From the NCBI GenBank assembly GCA_005778045.1, contig SXKQ01000153.1:1-64000 (forward strand): a DNA stretch of 64,000 nt, given 5' to 3'. This stretch comes from Planctomycetia bacterium. GTDB taxonomy: Bacteria; Planctomycetota; UBA1135; GCA-002686595. Both the position numbers and the translations under genes were made by a program. This document shows, piece by piece, positions 9,001 to 16,985 of this stretch. Within the stretch, counting starts at the first letter, position 1; each line of letters starts with the position of its first letter. Under the pieces are notes generated by a model that did no database searches, was not told the DNA's origin, and was given only the letters and a program-made list of their open reading frames with translations.

Positions 9001-9134
9001 GGGAGTAGGCTCGGGCCCGGAGAGAAAGCCGCCGGTCCAACCCGCAGCCGGCCCGGGGGTGCCGCCCAATCTTCCGCTTTCCGGTCCCCGAAACGCTCTT
9101 CCTGACCCTTTCCCCGGGGGGGGCTCCCCGACGG

Positions 9135-9578
9135 TCAGCGCCGCTCCAGCCGGGCTCGCACGCGCCAAGACTGCTCTAGGTCGAGGTCGGCGAGCTCGCA
9201 CAGGCGCTGCAGTCGAGCCTCCGACAGGGCCTCGTCCAGCGCGCGTCCGATCGCCCGGGCCTGCGCGGTTTCCTCCTCGCCGAGGACCGCGAGCGCACGC
9301 TCGATCCGCTCGGAGAGCGCGAGGCTGCCTTCGTCGCCCTCGGCCTGACCGTCGCTCACGAGCGCCTCCAGCGTGGCGGCCCGCAGTCGCTCGAGATCCG
9401 CTCCGCGGCTCGCCCGCTCGGCATGCGCGAGCTGTTCGAGCTGTCGCAGTCGCAGCTCGACCAGCGTCGCGCTGGCGCTTGGAGCATCCGCTCCGCGGGC
9501 GAGGGCGAGCACCAGCGCGGCGCTGCCGCCATCGACGAGCGCGGCGAGGAGCGCCGTCGAGGCGAGTGGGGTGTTCAT
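9135..9578 (-). CDS. Small anchored helical protein, family not recognised
   Basis: 147 residues from the ATG at 9578. A hydrophobic N terminus ('TALLAALVDGGSAALVLAL') is followed by an alanine-, leucine- and arginine-rich helical region with charged residues throughout, ending 'WRVRARLERR'. The architecture (one N-terminal segment plus helices) is like that of the next gene downstream, which suggests two small periplasmic helical proteins made together. I do not recognise the family. Composition and strand agree with the neighbours, but the ORF also reads partly on the other strand in this GC-rich DNA, so confidence is moderate. Confidence 0.55.
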   Translation of the reverse strand: MNTPLASTALLAALVDGGSAALVLALARGADAPSASATLVELRLRQLEQLAHAERASRGADLERLRAATLEALVSDGQAEGDEGSLALSERIERALAVLGEEETAQARAIGRALDEALSEARLQRLCELADLDLEQSWRVRARLERR

Positions 9579-9656
9579 GGGGGGCGCTTGGACGGCGGCG
9601 CGGGTGCGCAGGTTCTCTGGCGCTCGCTTCGGGGCTCCGACCTCCGTGTCCAAGCC

Positions 9657-10214
9657 GTGCTCCCTGCGGCGGATGTCGCGCGTGCGCTCGGAGTGGAGCT
9701 CGACGTGCTCGCGGCGAAGAAGGTCGGCGCGCCGGGGAATCCCGAGGTTGCGCTCGGCGCCGTGACGGCGGCGGGCACGCGTGTGCGCAACGAAGACGTG
9801 CTCGCGCTCGCAGGAGTCCCCGCGGCGTGGATCGAGCGCGCGTTCGTGCGGGCGCAGGAAGCGGCTCAGGCGAAGGAAGCCCGGCTGCGAGTGGGGCGCG
9901 CGCCGCTCGCCGTGCGCGGGAAGCGCGTCGCGCTGGTCGACGATGGCCTTGCGACGGGCGCCACGGCGCTGTGCTGCGTGCGCTAGCTGCGCGCCCGTGG
10001 AGCGCGCTCGGTCCTGCTCGCGGTGCCGGTAGGGTCGCAGGATGCCTGTGCCCTGCTCGAGCCCGAAGTCGATGCGCTCGTCTGCCTTCGGGAGCCCGCG
10101 GATTTCGTGGCGGTAGGGGAGCACTACGAGGACTTCGCGCAGGTCAGCGACTATGAGGCGGCTGCGGTGCTCGCCGTGCACGCTCGGCTACCACCGCGAG
10201 CTCCCGCCGGATAA
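9657..10214 (+). pseudogene. Phosphoribosyltransferase remnant with in-frame TAG
   Basis: The translation matches a family of free-standing phosphoribosyltransferases: 'DVARALGVELDVLAAKKVGAPGNPEVALGAV', then the PRPP-binding loop 'RVALVDDGLATGAT'. A single TAG at 9984-9986 interrupts the gene. The same frame then continues with exactly the expected C-terminal part, 'LRARGARSVLLAVPVGS' and 'VGEHYEDFAQVSDYEA', to a TAA at 10212. The 5' end is also damaged: the usual N-terminal 'LPRGG.P' substrate loop is missing, and the frame runs back into the antisense of the neighbouring gene without a sensible start. GTG 9657 is a nominal start. One substitution (or a sequencing error) explains the stop, but not the missing loop. 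It is most likely a decaying gene. Confidence 0.7.
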
Positions 10215-10226
10215 CGTGCAGCGGCC

Positions 10227-11765
10227 ATGCACCTGCGCTGCGCCGTCTTCGCGACCCTCGCGTTCGTCGGCGCGTGCGCGGAGCGGGAGCCGATGCCCGC
10301 CGCGGCCGCGCACCCGGGCAACGTCGTGCTGGTCGTGCTCGACGACGTCAGCCCGGGCCTGATCGGCGCCTACGACCGCGAGTACGCGCGCCTCGCCCGC
10401 CCTTCGCTCGGCCCGGCCGCCACCCCGGAGATCGATGCGCTGCTCGCGGCCCGCGGCATGCTGTTCACGCGGGCGTGGGCCAACCCCAAGTGCACGCCGA
10501 CGCGCGCGCAAGTCCTGACCGGCCTGCATGGGCTGCGCTCGGGCATCGGGCAGGTCGTGATGGCGACGGCGGAGGAGCGCACGGGCGGGCTCGCGCCCTC
10601 GCACGAGCTCCTGCCGGGCCTGCTCGCGCGTTCGCCGGCGCGCTACGCGACTGCGGCTGTCGGCAAGTGGCACCTCTCCGGCGTCGACGAACTCACGCGC
10701 AACCCGCTCGCGCCGCTCGGCGAGCCTGCGGGCCGCTGGTTCGAGCGCTATGCGGGCTCGCTCTACAACTTGGGCGAGGACCGCGAGGCCGCGCCCGAGG
10801 ACGGCGGCTACTGGCGCTGGGAAAAGACGTTTGCGACGGCGATCGCGCCGGGCGAGCGCCCGTGCGACGGGAGCGCGCTGCCGTGCGTGACGATCGAGGA
10901 CGGGCGCACGCCGCAGGGCTACCCGACGGTCGACACGACCGACGACGCGCTCGCGCTCGTGAGCACGCTGCCCGAGCCTTGGTTCCTGTACGTCGCCTAC
11001 AACGCGATCCATGAGCCGCTGCACCACGTCACGCTCGACCTGCCGGGCACGGGAGGCTGCGATCACTCGGATCCGAGCGATGCGGCCATGGCGCGCTGCA
11101 TGCTCGCGGCGCTCGACGGCCAGCTCGGGCGGCTCTTGCGCGCGCTCGACGAGAGCGACACGACGGTGATCCTCGTCGGGGACAACGGCATGGCGCAGCG
11201 CGCGTTCCGGCCGCCCTACCTGCGCCACCACGGCAAGGGCACGATGTACTCCGGCGGCGTCGAAGTGCCGCTGCTCGTGCGCTCGCCCCAGATTCCCGCG
11301 GCCCTGCGCGGCAGCGCGAGCGACTCACCTGCGCTGGCGGTCGACCTGTTTGCCACAGTGGCCGAGCTGTGCGGCGTCCGCGTGCCCGCGCACGACTCGC
11401 TCTCGCTCGCGCCGGCGCTCCGCGGGGCCGCGTCGGAGCGCCGCGAGCTCTACAGCGAGCGCTTCCAGCCGAACTTCGTGCCCGCTGCGGACGGCAGCAT
11501 CCCGCCGGGCTTCGTCGGGCGCTTCCACGACCAGTCGCTCGCCGTGGACGGCTACAAGCTGATCCGCGAGAGCGCGCGCGCCGAGGACGGCTCCCTGCGG
11601 CGTCAGGAGCAGCTCTTCCGCCAGCCCGAGAGCGCGGACGACGACTGGACCGAGCGCGACAACCTGCTCGCGCCCGGAGCCGCCCCGCTCGCCCCCGAAG
11701 CCGCGCGCGCCCTCGCCACCCTGCGCGCCCGGCTCGACGCCGCCTACCCGGCGCTCGTGCGCTGA
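10227..11765 (+). CDS. Sulfatase, probable lipoprotein
   Basis: 512 residues. The N terminus 'MHLRCAVFATLAFVGAC' ends in a plausible lipobox with Cys 17, so the enzyme is probably lipid-anchored. Sulfatase motifs are complete: 'VVLVVLDDVSPGLIGAY' (metal Asp pair), 'CTPTRAQVLTG' (Cys for formylglycine), 'VGKWHLSG', 'LVGDNGM' and 'HHGKGTMYSGGVEVP'. It should hydrolyse sulfate esters of polysaccharides at the cell surface. The central part has an insertion of about 60 residues ('GGYWRWEKTFATAIAPGERP') between the KWH motif and the catalytic region. Unlike the other sulfatase in this window, its N-terminal metal site is standard. The start lies 12 bp after the phosphoribosyltransferase remnant. 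Confidence 0.9.
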   Translation: MHLRCAVFATLAFVGACAEREPMPAAAAHPGNVVLVVLDDVSPGLIGAYDREYARLARPSLGPAATPEIDALLAARGMLFTRAWANPKCTPTRAQVLTGLHGLRSGIGQVVMATAEERTGGLAPSHELLPGLLARSPARYATAAVGKWHLSGVDELTRNPLAPLGEPAGRWFERYAGSLYNLGEDREAAPEDGGYWRWEKTFATAIAPGERPCDGSALPCVTIEDGRTPQGYPTVDTTDDALALVSTLPEPWFLYVAYNAIHEPLHHVTLDLPGTGGCDHSDPSDAAMARCMLAALDGQLGRLLRALDESDTTVILVGDNGMAQRAFRPPYLRHHGKGTMYSGGVEVPLLVRSPQIPAALRGSASDSPALAVDLFATVAELCGVRVPAHDSLSLAPALRGAASERRELYSERFQPNFVPAADGSIPPGFVGRFHDQSLAVDGYKLIRESARAEDGSLRRQEQLFRQPESADDDWTERDNLLAPGAAPLAPEAARALATLRARLDAAYPALVR

Positions 11766-11843
11766 GACCCTGGGCGCGGATTGCGACTTCGCCCCGCGCG
11801 CGGTCGCGGCGGGCGGCGTCATTCGCTGGGTGGCCGAATGCGG

Positions 11844-11857
11844 CGAATGTGTATTCG
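11844..11857. promoter_or_regulatory. ARG-box-like palindrome 1 upstream of argR
   Basis: CGAATGTGTATTCG is a perfect inverted repeat of five bases around a 4-base centre. This is the same 5-4-5 geometry as the ARG box core TGAAT-N4-ATTCA bound by ArgR, with C/G at the outer positions. It lies just upstream of the probable -35 element of argR. Confidence 0.5.
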
Positions 11858-11861
11858 GTGC

Positions 11862-11888
11862 TTGACGGGGTTTTATTCGTCGAATAAT
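11862..11888 (+). promoter_or_regulatory. Probable sigma-70-type promoter of argR
   Basis: TTGACG at 11862-11867 and AATAAT at 11883-11888, with a short 15-base spacer, form the most AT-rich stretch in this region. Transcription would start near 11895, giving a leader of about 37 bases before the ATG at 11932. The -10 element overlaps palindrome 2, which fits repression by ArgR. Confidence 0.4.
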
Positions 11889-11894
11889 GTTTCG
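11881..11894. promoter_or_regulatory. ARG-box-like palindrome 2 over the -10 region
   Basis: CGAATAATGTTTCG fits the CGAAT-N4-ATTCG pattern with one mismatch. It also shares its left arm with an overlapping perfect palindrome, TTATTCG-T-CGAATAA (11873-11887). It starts exactly 21 bp before palindrome 3, the spacing of paired ARG boxes contacted by one ArgR hexamer in E. coli. Confidence 0.45.
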
Positions 11895-11901
11895 CCCTGA
11901 G

Positions 11902-11915
11902 CGAATGAACGTTCG
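11902..11915. promoter_or_regulatory. ARG-box-like palindrome 3 downstream of the promoter
   Basis: CGAATGAACGTTCG is a 5-4-5 palindrome with one mismatch. It lies 21 bp after palindrome 2 and in the argR leader if translation starts at 11932. Confidence 0.45.
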
Positions 11916-11931
11916 TCCGCGACCCCGACCC

Positions 11932-12357
11932 ATGGCTGACCCCGACCTGCGCCGCGAGGCCATCCGCGAGCTGCTCCGCGAGGAGGAGATCGCGAGCCAA
12001 GAAGAGCTCCTCGAGCGCCTCGAGCGCAAGGGCTTCCACACCTCGCAGCCGGTGCTCTCGCGCGACCTGCGCGTGCTGAACGTCGCCAAGCAGGCCGGCT
12101 GCTACCGCGTCAGCGAGGAGGAGCGCGTCACACCGCTCGCCGCGCTCAAGAGCCTGTTGCGCTCGGAGCAGCCCGTGTCGCACTTCGTGCTGCTGCACTG
12201 CGAGCCGGGCGCCGCGAGCGCGGTCGCGCGCGCGCTCGAGTCCGAGGGCATCGACGGGCTCGTCGGCACGATCGCCGGCGACGACACCGTGCTGGTCGCC
12301 TCCGACAGCCACGCCGCGTCCATGCGCGTGCGCCGTCGCGTGCAGGAACTGCTCTAG
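11932..12357 (+). CDS. argR: Arginine repressor ArgR
   Basis: 141 residues from the ATG at 11932. In-frame ATGs at 11887 and 11905 exist, but they fall within or right after the promoter and operator and would add an Arg/Pro-rich tail. The N-terminal winged helix (about 1-70) reads 'REAIRELLREEEIASQEEL' and 'TSQPVLSRDLRVLNVAK', with the S-Q-x-x-x-S-R-D recognition helix of ArgR. The C-terminal oligomerisation and arginine-binding domain ends 'IDGLVGTIAGDDTVLVASD', containing the G-T-I-A-G-D-D-T arginine site. It should repress the downstream arginine genes, and itself, when arginine is plentiful. Its position at the head of the operon with three operator-like palindromes supports autoregulation. 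Confidence 0.95.
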   Translation: MADPDLRREAIRELLREEEIASQEELLERLERKGFHTSQPVLSRDLRVLNVAKQAGCYRVSEEERVTPLAALKSLLRSEQPVSHFVLLHCEPGAASAVARALESEGIDGLVGTIAGDDTVLVASDSHAASMRVRRRVQELL

Positions 12358-12459
12358 GAGCGTCGCCGTCATGCCGTTCGCTCCCCTTTTTCCCCTCGTT
12401 TCCCTCTGCTCGCGCCGCCCGGCGGCGTGAGGCGTCCCGATCCCCCGAAGGAGCCTTCG

Positions 12460-13665
12460 ATGCGCGTTCTGCTTGCCTATTCCGGTGGACTCGACACGTC
12501 GTACCTCGTCGCTTGGCTCACGCGCGTCGAGAAGGCACAGGTAACCACGCTGGCCGTCGACTGCGGTGGCTGGAGCGCGCAGGAGCGCCAGGACATCGAG
12601 AGCCGCGCGATCGCGCTCGGTGCGGTCGAGCACCGCTTCGTCGACGCGCGCGCCGAGCTCTTCTCGCGTGTCGTGCGCTGGCTGATCGCCGGCAACGTGC
12701 GCCGCGGCGCGGCCTATCCGCTGTCCGTGGGCGCCGAGCGCGGCCTGCAGGCCGAGATCCTCGCGCGCATGTCGACCGAGGGCGGCTTCGACGCCTGCGC
12801 CCACGGCTGCACCGCGGCCGGCAACGACCAAGTGCGCTTCGAGGCCGCGCTCGCGACGATCGCGCCCGGCTTGAAGACGCTCGCGCCCGTGCGCGACCTC
12901 GCGCCCAGCCGCGACGACCAGCGCAAGTGGCTCGCCGCGCAGGAGCTCCCTGTCCCGGCGGCCGGCGGCAAGTACTCGGTCAACCAGGGCCTGTGGGGCG
13001 TCACGATCGGCGGCGGCGAGCTGCACACGTCCGATCAGGCGCTGCCGGAAGAGGCTTGGTACTGGACGAAGAACGGCCACGGCCGCGCGACACTGCAGGT
13101 CGGCTTCGAGAACGGCATGCCCGTCTCGCTCGGCGGTCTGCCGATGGACCCGGTGACTCTGATCGAGCGCCTCAACCTCGAGGCGGGCGCTTTCGGCGTC
13201 GGCCGAGGCTACCACCTCGGCGACACGGTGCTCGGCATCAAGGGCCGCATCGCGTTCGAGGCACCGGCGGCGGAAGTGTTGATCGAGGCGCACCGCGAGC
13301 TCGAGAAGCTCGTGCTGATCGAGGACCAGCGCTTCTGGAAGGACCACCTCGGCGACGTCTACGGCCGCCGCCTGCACCAGGGCCTGTTCCACGACCCGTT
13401 CCAGCGCGACCTCGAGGCGTTCTTCGCCTCGACGCAGCAGCGCGTCACGGGCACCGTCAAGGTGCGCGTGCAGCCGGGCTCGGCGCTGGTCGAGGGCGTC
13501 TCGTCGCCCTACAGCATGCTCGCCGCGAGCGACGCCAAGTACGGCGAGCGCGCGGGCTCCAACGCCACGCCGCAGGGCGCCCTCGGGCTCGCGCGCGCGC
13601 TGGCCGAGCCGGCGCGCCTGTTCCGTCGCGCGGGCGAGAAGGCCACCGCGGAGAGCGCGAAGTGA
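12460..13665 (+). CDS. argG: Argininosuccinate synthase
   Basis: 401 residues. The ATG at 12460 has a good ribosome-binding site, AAGGAG at 12448-12453. The ATP-pyrophosphatase loop is at the very N terminus ('LLAYSGGLDTSY'), with 'ACAHGCTAAGNDQVRFE' for citrulline/aspartate binding. The enzyme joins citrulline and aspartate with ATP in the penultimate step of arginine synthesis. The protein is of the divergent type that accompanies acyl-ornithine carbamoyltransferases in Bacteroidetes-like operons. A 102 bp gap separates it from argR and holds a pyrimidine-rich stretch and a short GC palindrome (12413-12427). Its stop overlaps the next start as GTGA. Confidence 0.93.
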   Translation: MRVLLAYSGGLDTSYLVAWLTRVEKAQVTTLAVDCGGWSAQERQDIESRAIALGAVEHRFVDARAELFSRVVRWLIAGNVRRGAAYPLSVGAERGLQAEILARMSTEGGFDACAHGCTAAGNDQVRFEAALATIAPGLKTLAPVRDLAPSRDDQRKWLAAQELPVPAAGGKYSVNQGLWGVTIGGGELHTSDQALPEEAWYWTKNGHGRATLQVGFENGMPVSLGGLPMDPVTLIERLNLEAGAFGVGRGYHLGDTVLGIKGRIAFEAPAAEVLIEAHRELEKLVLIEDQRFWKDHLGDVYGRRLHQGLFHDPFQRDLEAFFASTQQRVTGTVKVRVQPGSALVEGVSSPYSMLAASDAKYGERAGSNATPQGALGLARALAEPARLFRRAGEKATAESAK

Positions 13666-14750
13666 AGCGCTGCACCCTCGACAAGATCGCATCGGTCACG
13701 CTGCGCCTCGGGCTCGATCGCAACGCCGTGCTCGGCGAGACGATCCCGGCTCAGGCCGGTACGGTCGTGGCGTGCCGCGTGAAGAACGCGAAGACGAGCT
13801 ACAACACGCTCGAGGACGTGCATGGCCGCATGGTCGCGCTGCACCCCGGCGACATCATCGCCGGCGCGCTCGGCCATCGCGACGCGCTCTACGGCTTCAG
13901 CGGCAAGGTGCCGACCAAGGTCACGGTGGGGGACGAGCTCCAGCTGCTCAACTTGGGTGGCGTGATCGGCACGGGCGCGGAGGCGACCGCGGCCACCGGC
14001 GAGCCGTTCCGGCTCGAAGTGCTCGGCTCCGTGCTCGAGTTCCCCTACCTAGCGACGCGCGTCGGCATTCCGGCGAATATCGCGCGCGCGGCACTCCCGA
14101 CGCAGCCGATGCCGTTGCGTGCCGAGGGCCTGCCGCCGCTGATCGTGCTCGTCGGCACCTGCATGGACGCCGGCAAGACCACGGCCGCGTCGATCCTGAT
14201 CAGCGAGTTTTCGCACAAGAGCCTGCGCGTCGCCGCGGGCAAGCTCACCGGCGTTTCGCTGCGCCGCGACATCCTGCAGATGCAGGACTGCGGCGCGGAG
14301 CCGGTCGCGATCTTCACTGACTTCGGTGTCGTGACGACGGACGAGAGCACCTCGGTGCCCGCGGCCCACAGCCTGATCGCAAACCTCGCCGGTGCCGAGC
14401 CCGACCTGATCGTGCTCGAGATGGGTGACGGCCTGCTCGGCACCTACGGCGTGCAGTCGCTGCTTTCCGACGAGTCGATCCGCAATGCGATCGAGAGCGT
14501 CGTCTTGTGCGCGCAGGATCCGGTCGGCGCCTGGGGCGGCCAGATGCTCTTGCGCGAGCGCTATGGGCTCGCGGTCGACGTGACGAGCGGACGCGTGACC
14601 GACACGCCCGTCGGCCGGCGTTTCTGCGAGGAAAAGCTCGGGGTACCGGCGTTCAACGCGCTGCGCGAGGGCCGCAACCTGACCGAGGCCGTGCTCAAGG
14701 GCCTGCGCAAGAAGGGCCTCAAGCTCGGCCGCGAGACGGTGGGCGCATGA
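13662..14750 (+). CDS. DUF1611-type P-loop protein in the arginine operon; candidate glutamate N-acyltransferase
   Basis: 362 residues. The GTG at 13662 overlaps the argG stop. An N-terminal beta-rich domain of about 150 residues ('HPGDIIAGALGHRDAL', 'NLGGVIGTGAEATAATGEP') is followed by a P-loop domain with 'VLVGTCMDAGKTTAASIL' (about 162-180). That matches the G-T-D-C-x-x-G-K loop of DUF1611. Further features are 'IFTDFGVVTTDEST', 'VLEMGDGLLGTYGV' and 'CAQDPVGAWGGQMLL'. The family includes DgcN, reported as a D-glutamate N-acetyltransferase. Here the gene sits between argG and argC with 4 bp overlaps on both sides, in an operon that lacks argA and argJ. By inference it may make the N-acylglutamate that starts the pathway. 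A regulatory or transport role cannot be excluded. Confidence 0.72.
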   Translation: MKRCTLDKIASVTLRLGLDRNAVLGETIPAQAGTVVACRVKNAKTSYNTLEDVHGRMVALHPGDIIAGALGHRDALYGFSGKVPTKVTVGDELQLLNLGGVIGTGAEATAATGEPFRLEVLGSVLEFPYLATRVGIPANIARAALPTQPMPLRAEGLPPLIVLVGTCMDAGKTTAASILISEFSHKSLRVAAGKLTGVSLRRDILQMQDCGAEPVAIFTDFGVVTTDESTSVPAAHSLIANLAGAEPDLIVLEMGDGLLGTYGVQSLLSDESIRNAIESVVLCAQDPVGAWGGQMLLRERYGLAVDVTSGRVTDTPVGRRFCEEKLGVPAFNALREGRNLTEAVLKGLRKKGLKLGRETVGA

Positions 14751-15838
14751 ACGCGACGCTGACGCGCACCGCGACTGTGCCCGCGTGGGTGTTCGGCGCC
14801 AAGGGCATGCTCGCGGGCGAGCTGTTGCGCCTGCTCGATCTCCACCCGGGGCTCGAGCTGCGCGGCGCCGTGTCGCGCAGCGAGCAGGGCGTCGTCGAAG
14901 CGCATCCGCACCTCGTGACGCGCACGCGCACCTGCAACACGGACGAGGCGCGCGCGGCGATCGCGCAAGCGCTCGTCGGCGACGGCCGCGCGGTCGCGTT
15001 CCTCGCGCTGCCCCACGGCGAGTCCGCGAGCCTGTGGGCGAAACTCTCCGCGGAGCTCGGCGCGCTCGCCGAAAACCTCTACCTCGTCGACCTCGCCGCG
15101 GACTTCCGCCTGAAGAATCCGGAGCGCTATCAGGCGGCCTATGGGCACCAGCATCCGGCGCCCGCGGAGCTCGCGCGCTTCACCTACGGGCTCGTCGAGC
15201 TGCACCGCGACGCCATCGCGCGCTCGCGTCGCGTCGCGGCCCCGGGCTGCTTCGCGACGGCGCTGCAGCTCGCCTGCGTCCCTGCGGCGCGCGCGAAGCT
15301 GCTCGATACCTCGCGCCCGTGGATCCTGCACGGCATCACCGGTTCGAGCGGCTCGGGCGTCGAGCCCAAGCCAGGCACGCACCACCCTTGGCGCCACGCG
15401 AACATGTGGGCTTACTCGCTCGACGGGCACCGCCACGAGGCGGAGCTCGCACAAGCGCTCGAGTCGTGCGGGAGCGTACCGCCGATACATTTCGTCGCGC
15501 ACTCGGGGCCGATGGCGCGTGGCATTCACCTGACCGCGGCGTTGCCGCTCGCGCGCAAGGTGACGACGGCCGAGGCGCGCGCAGCCTACGCCGAGCTGTT
15601 CGGCGGCTCGACCTTCGTCGAGGTGCTCGAGGGCTCGAAGGTGCCCGATCTGCGCTCGATCACCGCATCGAACCGCGCGCAACTCGCGGTGCACGTGCGC
15701 GGGGACGTGCTCAACGTGCTCTGCACGCTCGACAACATGACCAAGGGCGGCGCCGGGCAGGCGCTGCAGTGCCTGAACGTGATGCTCGGATTCCCCGAGC
15801 AATGGGGCCTGCCTCGCGCGGGCCTGGGAGTGAACTGA
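14747..15838 (+). CDS. argC: N-acyl-gamma-glutamyl-phosphate reductase
   Basis: 363 residues, starting with an ATGA overlap. It has an N-terminal Rossmann segment ('VFGAKGMLAGELLRLLDLHP') and the catalytic cysteine in 'RVAAPGCFATALQLA'. The substrate loop includes 'GITGSSGSGVEPKPGTHHPWRHANMWAY'-like sequence, and the C terminus has 'VLCTLDNMTKGGAGQALQC', a hallmark of ArgC. It reduces N-acyl-glutamyl 5-phosphate to the semialdehyde with NADPH, after ArgB and before ArgD. Whether the acyl group is acetyl or succinyl cannot be told from sequence. The gene is in the middle of the overlapping arg operon. Confidence 0.94.
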   Translation: MNATLTRTATVPAWVFGAKGMLAGELLRLLDLHPGLELRGAVSRSEQGVVEAHPHLVTRTRTCNTDEARAAIAQALVGDGRAVAFLALPHGESASLWAKLSAELGALAENLYLVDLAADFRLKNPERYQAAYGHQHPAPAELARFTYGLVELHRDAIARSRRVAAPGCFATALQLACVPAARAKLLDTSRPWILHGITGSSGSGVEPKPGTHHPWRHANMWAYSLDGHRHEAELAQALESCGSVPPIHFVAHSGPMARGIHLTAALPLARKVTTAEARAAYAELFGGSTFVEVLEGSKVPDLRSITASNRAQLAVHVRGDVLNVLCTLDNMTKGGAGQALQCLNVMLGFPEQWGLPRAGLGVN

Positions 15839-15839
15839 C

Positions 15840-16985
15840 ATGCATCTGCGCGAAGTCGACGCGTACGCGCGTCTCCCCATTCAGGTCGTCGGGGCCGAGG
15901 GCAACGAGCTGATCCTCAACGACGGACGGCGCATGCTCGACCTCTACGGCGGCCACTGCGTCAACACGCTCGGCGCCGGCAATCCGGGCCTCGGCAAGAT
16001 CGTCAGCGAGCAGTGGAAGCGTCTGTCGTTCGCCACGAATCTGATCGACCACGAGTCGCGCCATTGCTTCCTGTCCGCGTTCGAGGCGAACCTGCCGCCG
16101 AGCGAGGATGGTTGGAGCGTGTTCGTGACGAACAGCGGCGCGGAAGCGAACGAGAATGCGCTCAAGCACGCGCTGGCCTTCACGCGCCGTCGCAAGGTTG
16201 TGTTCTTCAAGGGCGCCTTCCATGGCCGCACGGCGGCCGCGGCCGCGGTCAGCGACACGAAGCTCGCCGCGTTCCCCTCGACGCCGTTCGACGTGGTCAA
16301 GCTGCCGTGGAACGACCCCGAGCTGGCGGCGAAGGCGATCAACACGACCGTCGGCGCCGTGATCCTCGAGCCCTACCAGTCGCTCGCCGGCGTCACCGAG
16401 CCGAGCATGGAGTTCCTGAACACGCTGCGCCGCCTGTGCGATCGCACTGGCGCCGTGCTGATCTTCGACGAGGTGCAGCCCGGCAACGGACGGCTCGGCA
16501 CGCCGTGGGCCTCGCAGCACTTCGGCGTCGTGCCCGACTCGTTCACAACGGCGAAGGGCGCAGCCGGCGGGCTCCCGATCGGCATCACTGTGATCCGCGC
16601 GAAGATGGCGCAAGCCGTCCCGGGCAAGCTATTCGGTTCGACGTTCGGCGGCGGTCCGCTCGTGCTCGCGGCGGCGGCGATGGTCGCGCACCGCGTCGGC
16701 CAGCCGGAGTTCCTCGCCAACGTCCGCGCGACGTCGGAGGCGCTCAAGGTGGCCGCGCTGCGCGGGCCGATCGCGTCGATCCGCGGCGCGGGCCTGCTGC
16801 TCGGTCTCGTGGTCAAGCCCGAGCTCAAGGCCGCGACCGTGCGCGACCTGTTGCTCGAGCAGGGCGTGCTGATCGGCACGAGCGACGACCCGCAGGTGCT
16901 GCGCTTGTCGCCGGCGCTGACACTCACGCCCGCGGAGGCGCCGCGGCTCGCGCGCGCCCTCGAAGCGCTGGAGGTGAAGGCATGA
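15840..16985 (+). CDS. argD: Acylornithine aminotransferase
   Basis: 381 residues, starting 1 bp after the argC stop. It is a class III PLP aminotransferase with 'LYGGHCVNTLGAGNP', 'TNSGAEANENALKHA', 'FKGAFHGRTAAAAAVSD', 'LIFDEVQPGNGRLG' (the Asp that contacts the PLP ring) and the Schiff-base lysine in 'FTTAKGAAGGLPIG'. It transfers the amino group of glutamate to N-acylglutamate semialdehyde, giving N-acylornithine. It overlaps argF' by 4 bp. Related omega-aminotransferases look similar; the operon position settles the assignment. Confidence 0.93.
   Translation: MHLREVDAYARLPIQVVGAEGNELILNDGRRMLDLYGGHCVNTLGAGNPGLGKIVSEQWKRLSFATNLIDHESRHCFLSAFEANLPPSEDGWSVFVTNSGAEANENALKHALAFTRRRKVVFFKGAFHGRTAAAAAVSDTKLAAFPSTPFDVVKLPWNDPELAAKAINTTVGAVILEPYQSLAGVTEPSMEFLNTLRRLCDRTGAVLIFDEVQPGNGRLGTPWASQHFGVVPDSFTTAKGAAGGLPIGITVIRAKMAQAVPGKLFGSTFGGGPLVLAAAAMVAHRVGQPEFLANVRATSEALKVAALRGPIASIRGAGLLLGLVVKPELKAATVRDLLLEQGVLIGTSDDPQVLRLSPALTLTPAEAPRLARALEALEVKA

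Noticed and set aside
9984..9986. TAG as a possible pyrrolysine codon
   Set aside because: The gene is also truncated at the 5' end, the family has no known Pyl site, and nothing in the window suggests Pyl machinery.
12413..12427. GC palindrome between argR and argG as a terminator
   Set aside because: The stem is only 7 bp and no T tract follows; the downstream AAGGAG and argG start favour read-through.
12513..13661. A plus-strand frame that would extend the DUF1611 protein far upstream across argG
   Set aside because: The extension is an Arg/Pro-rich shadow of argG; the GTG overlap at 13662 matches the operon's coupling pattern.
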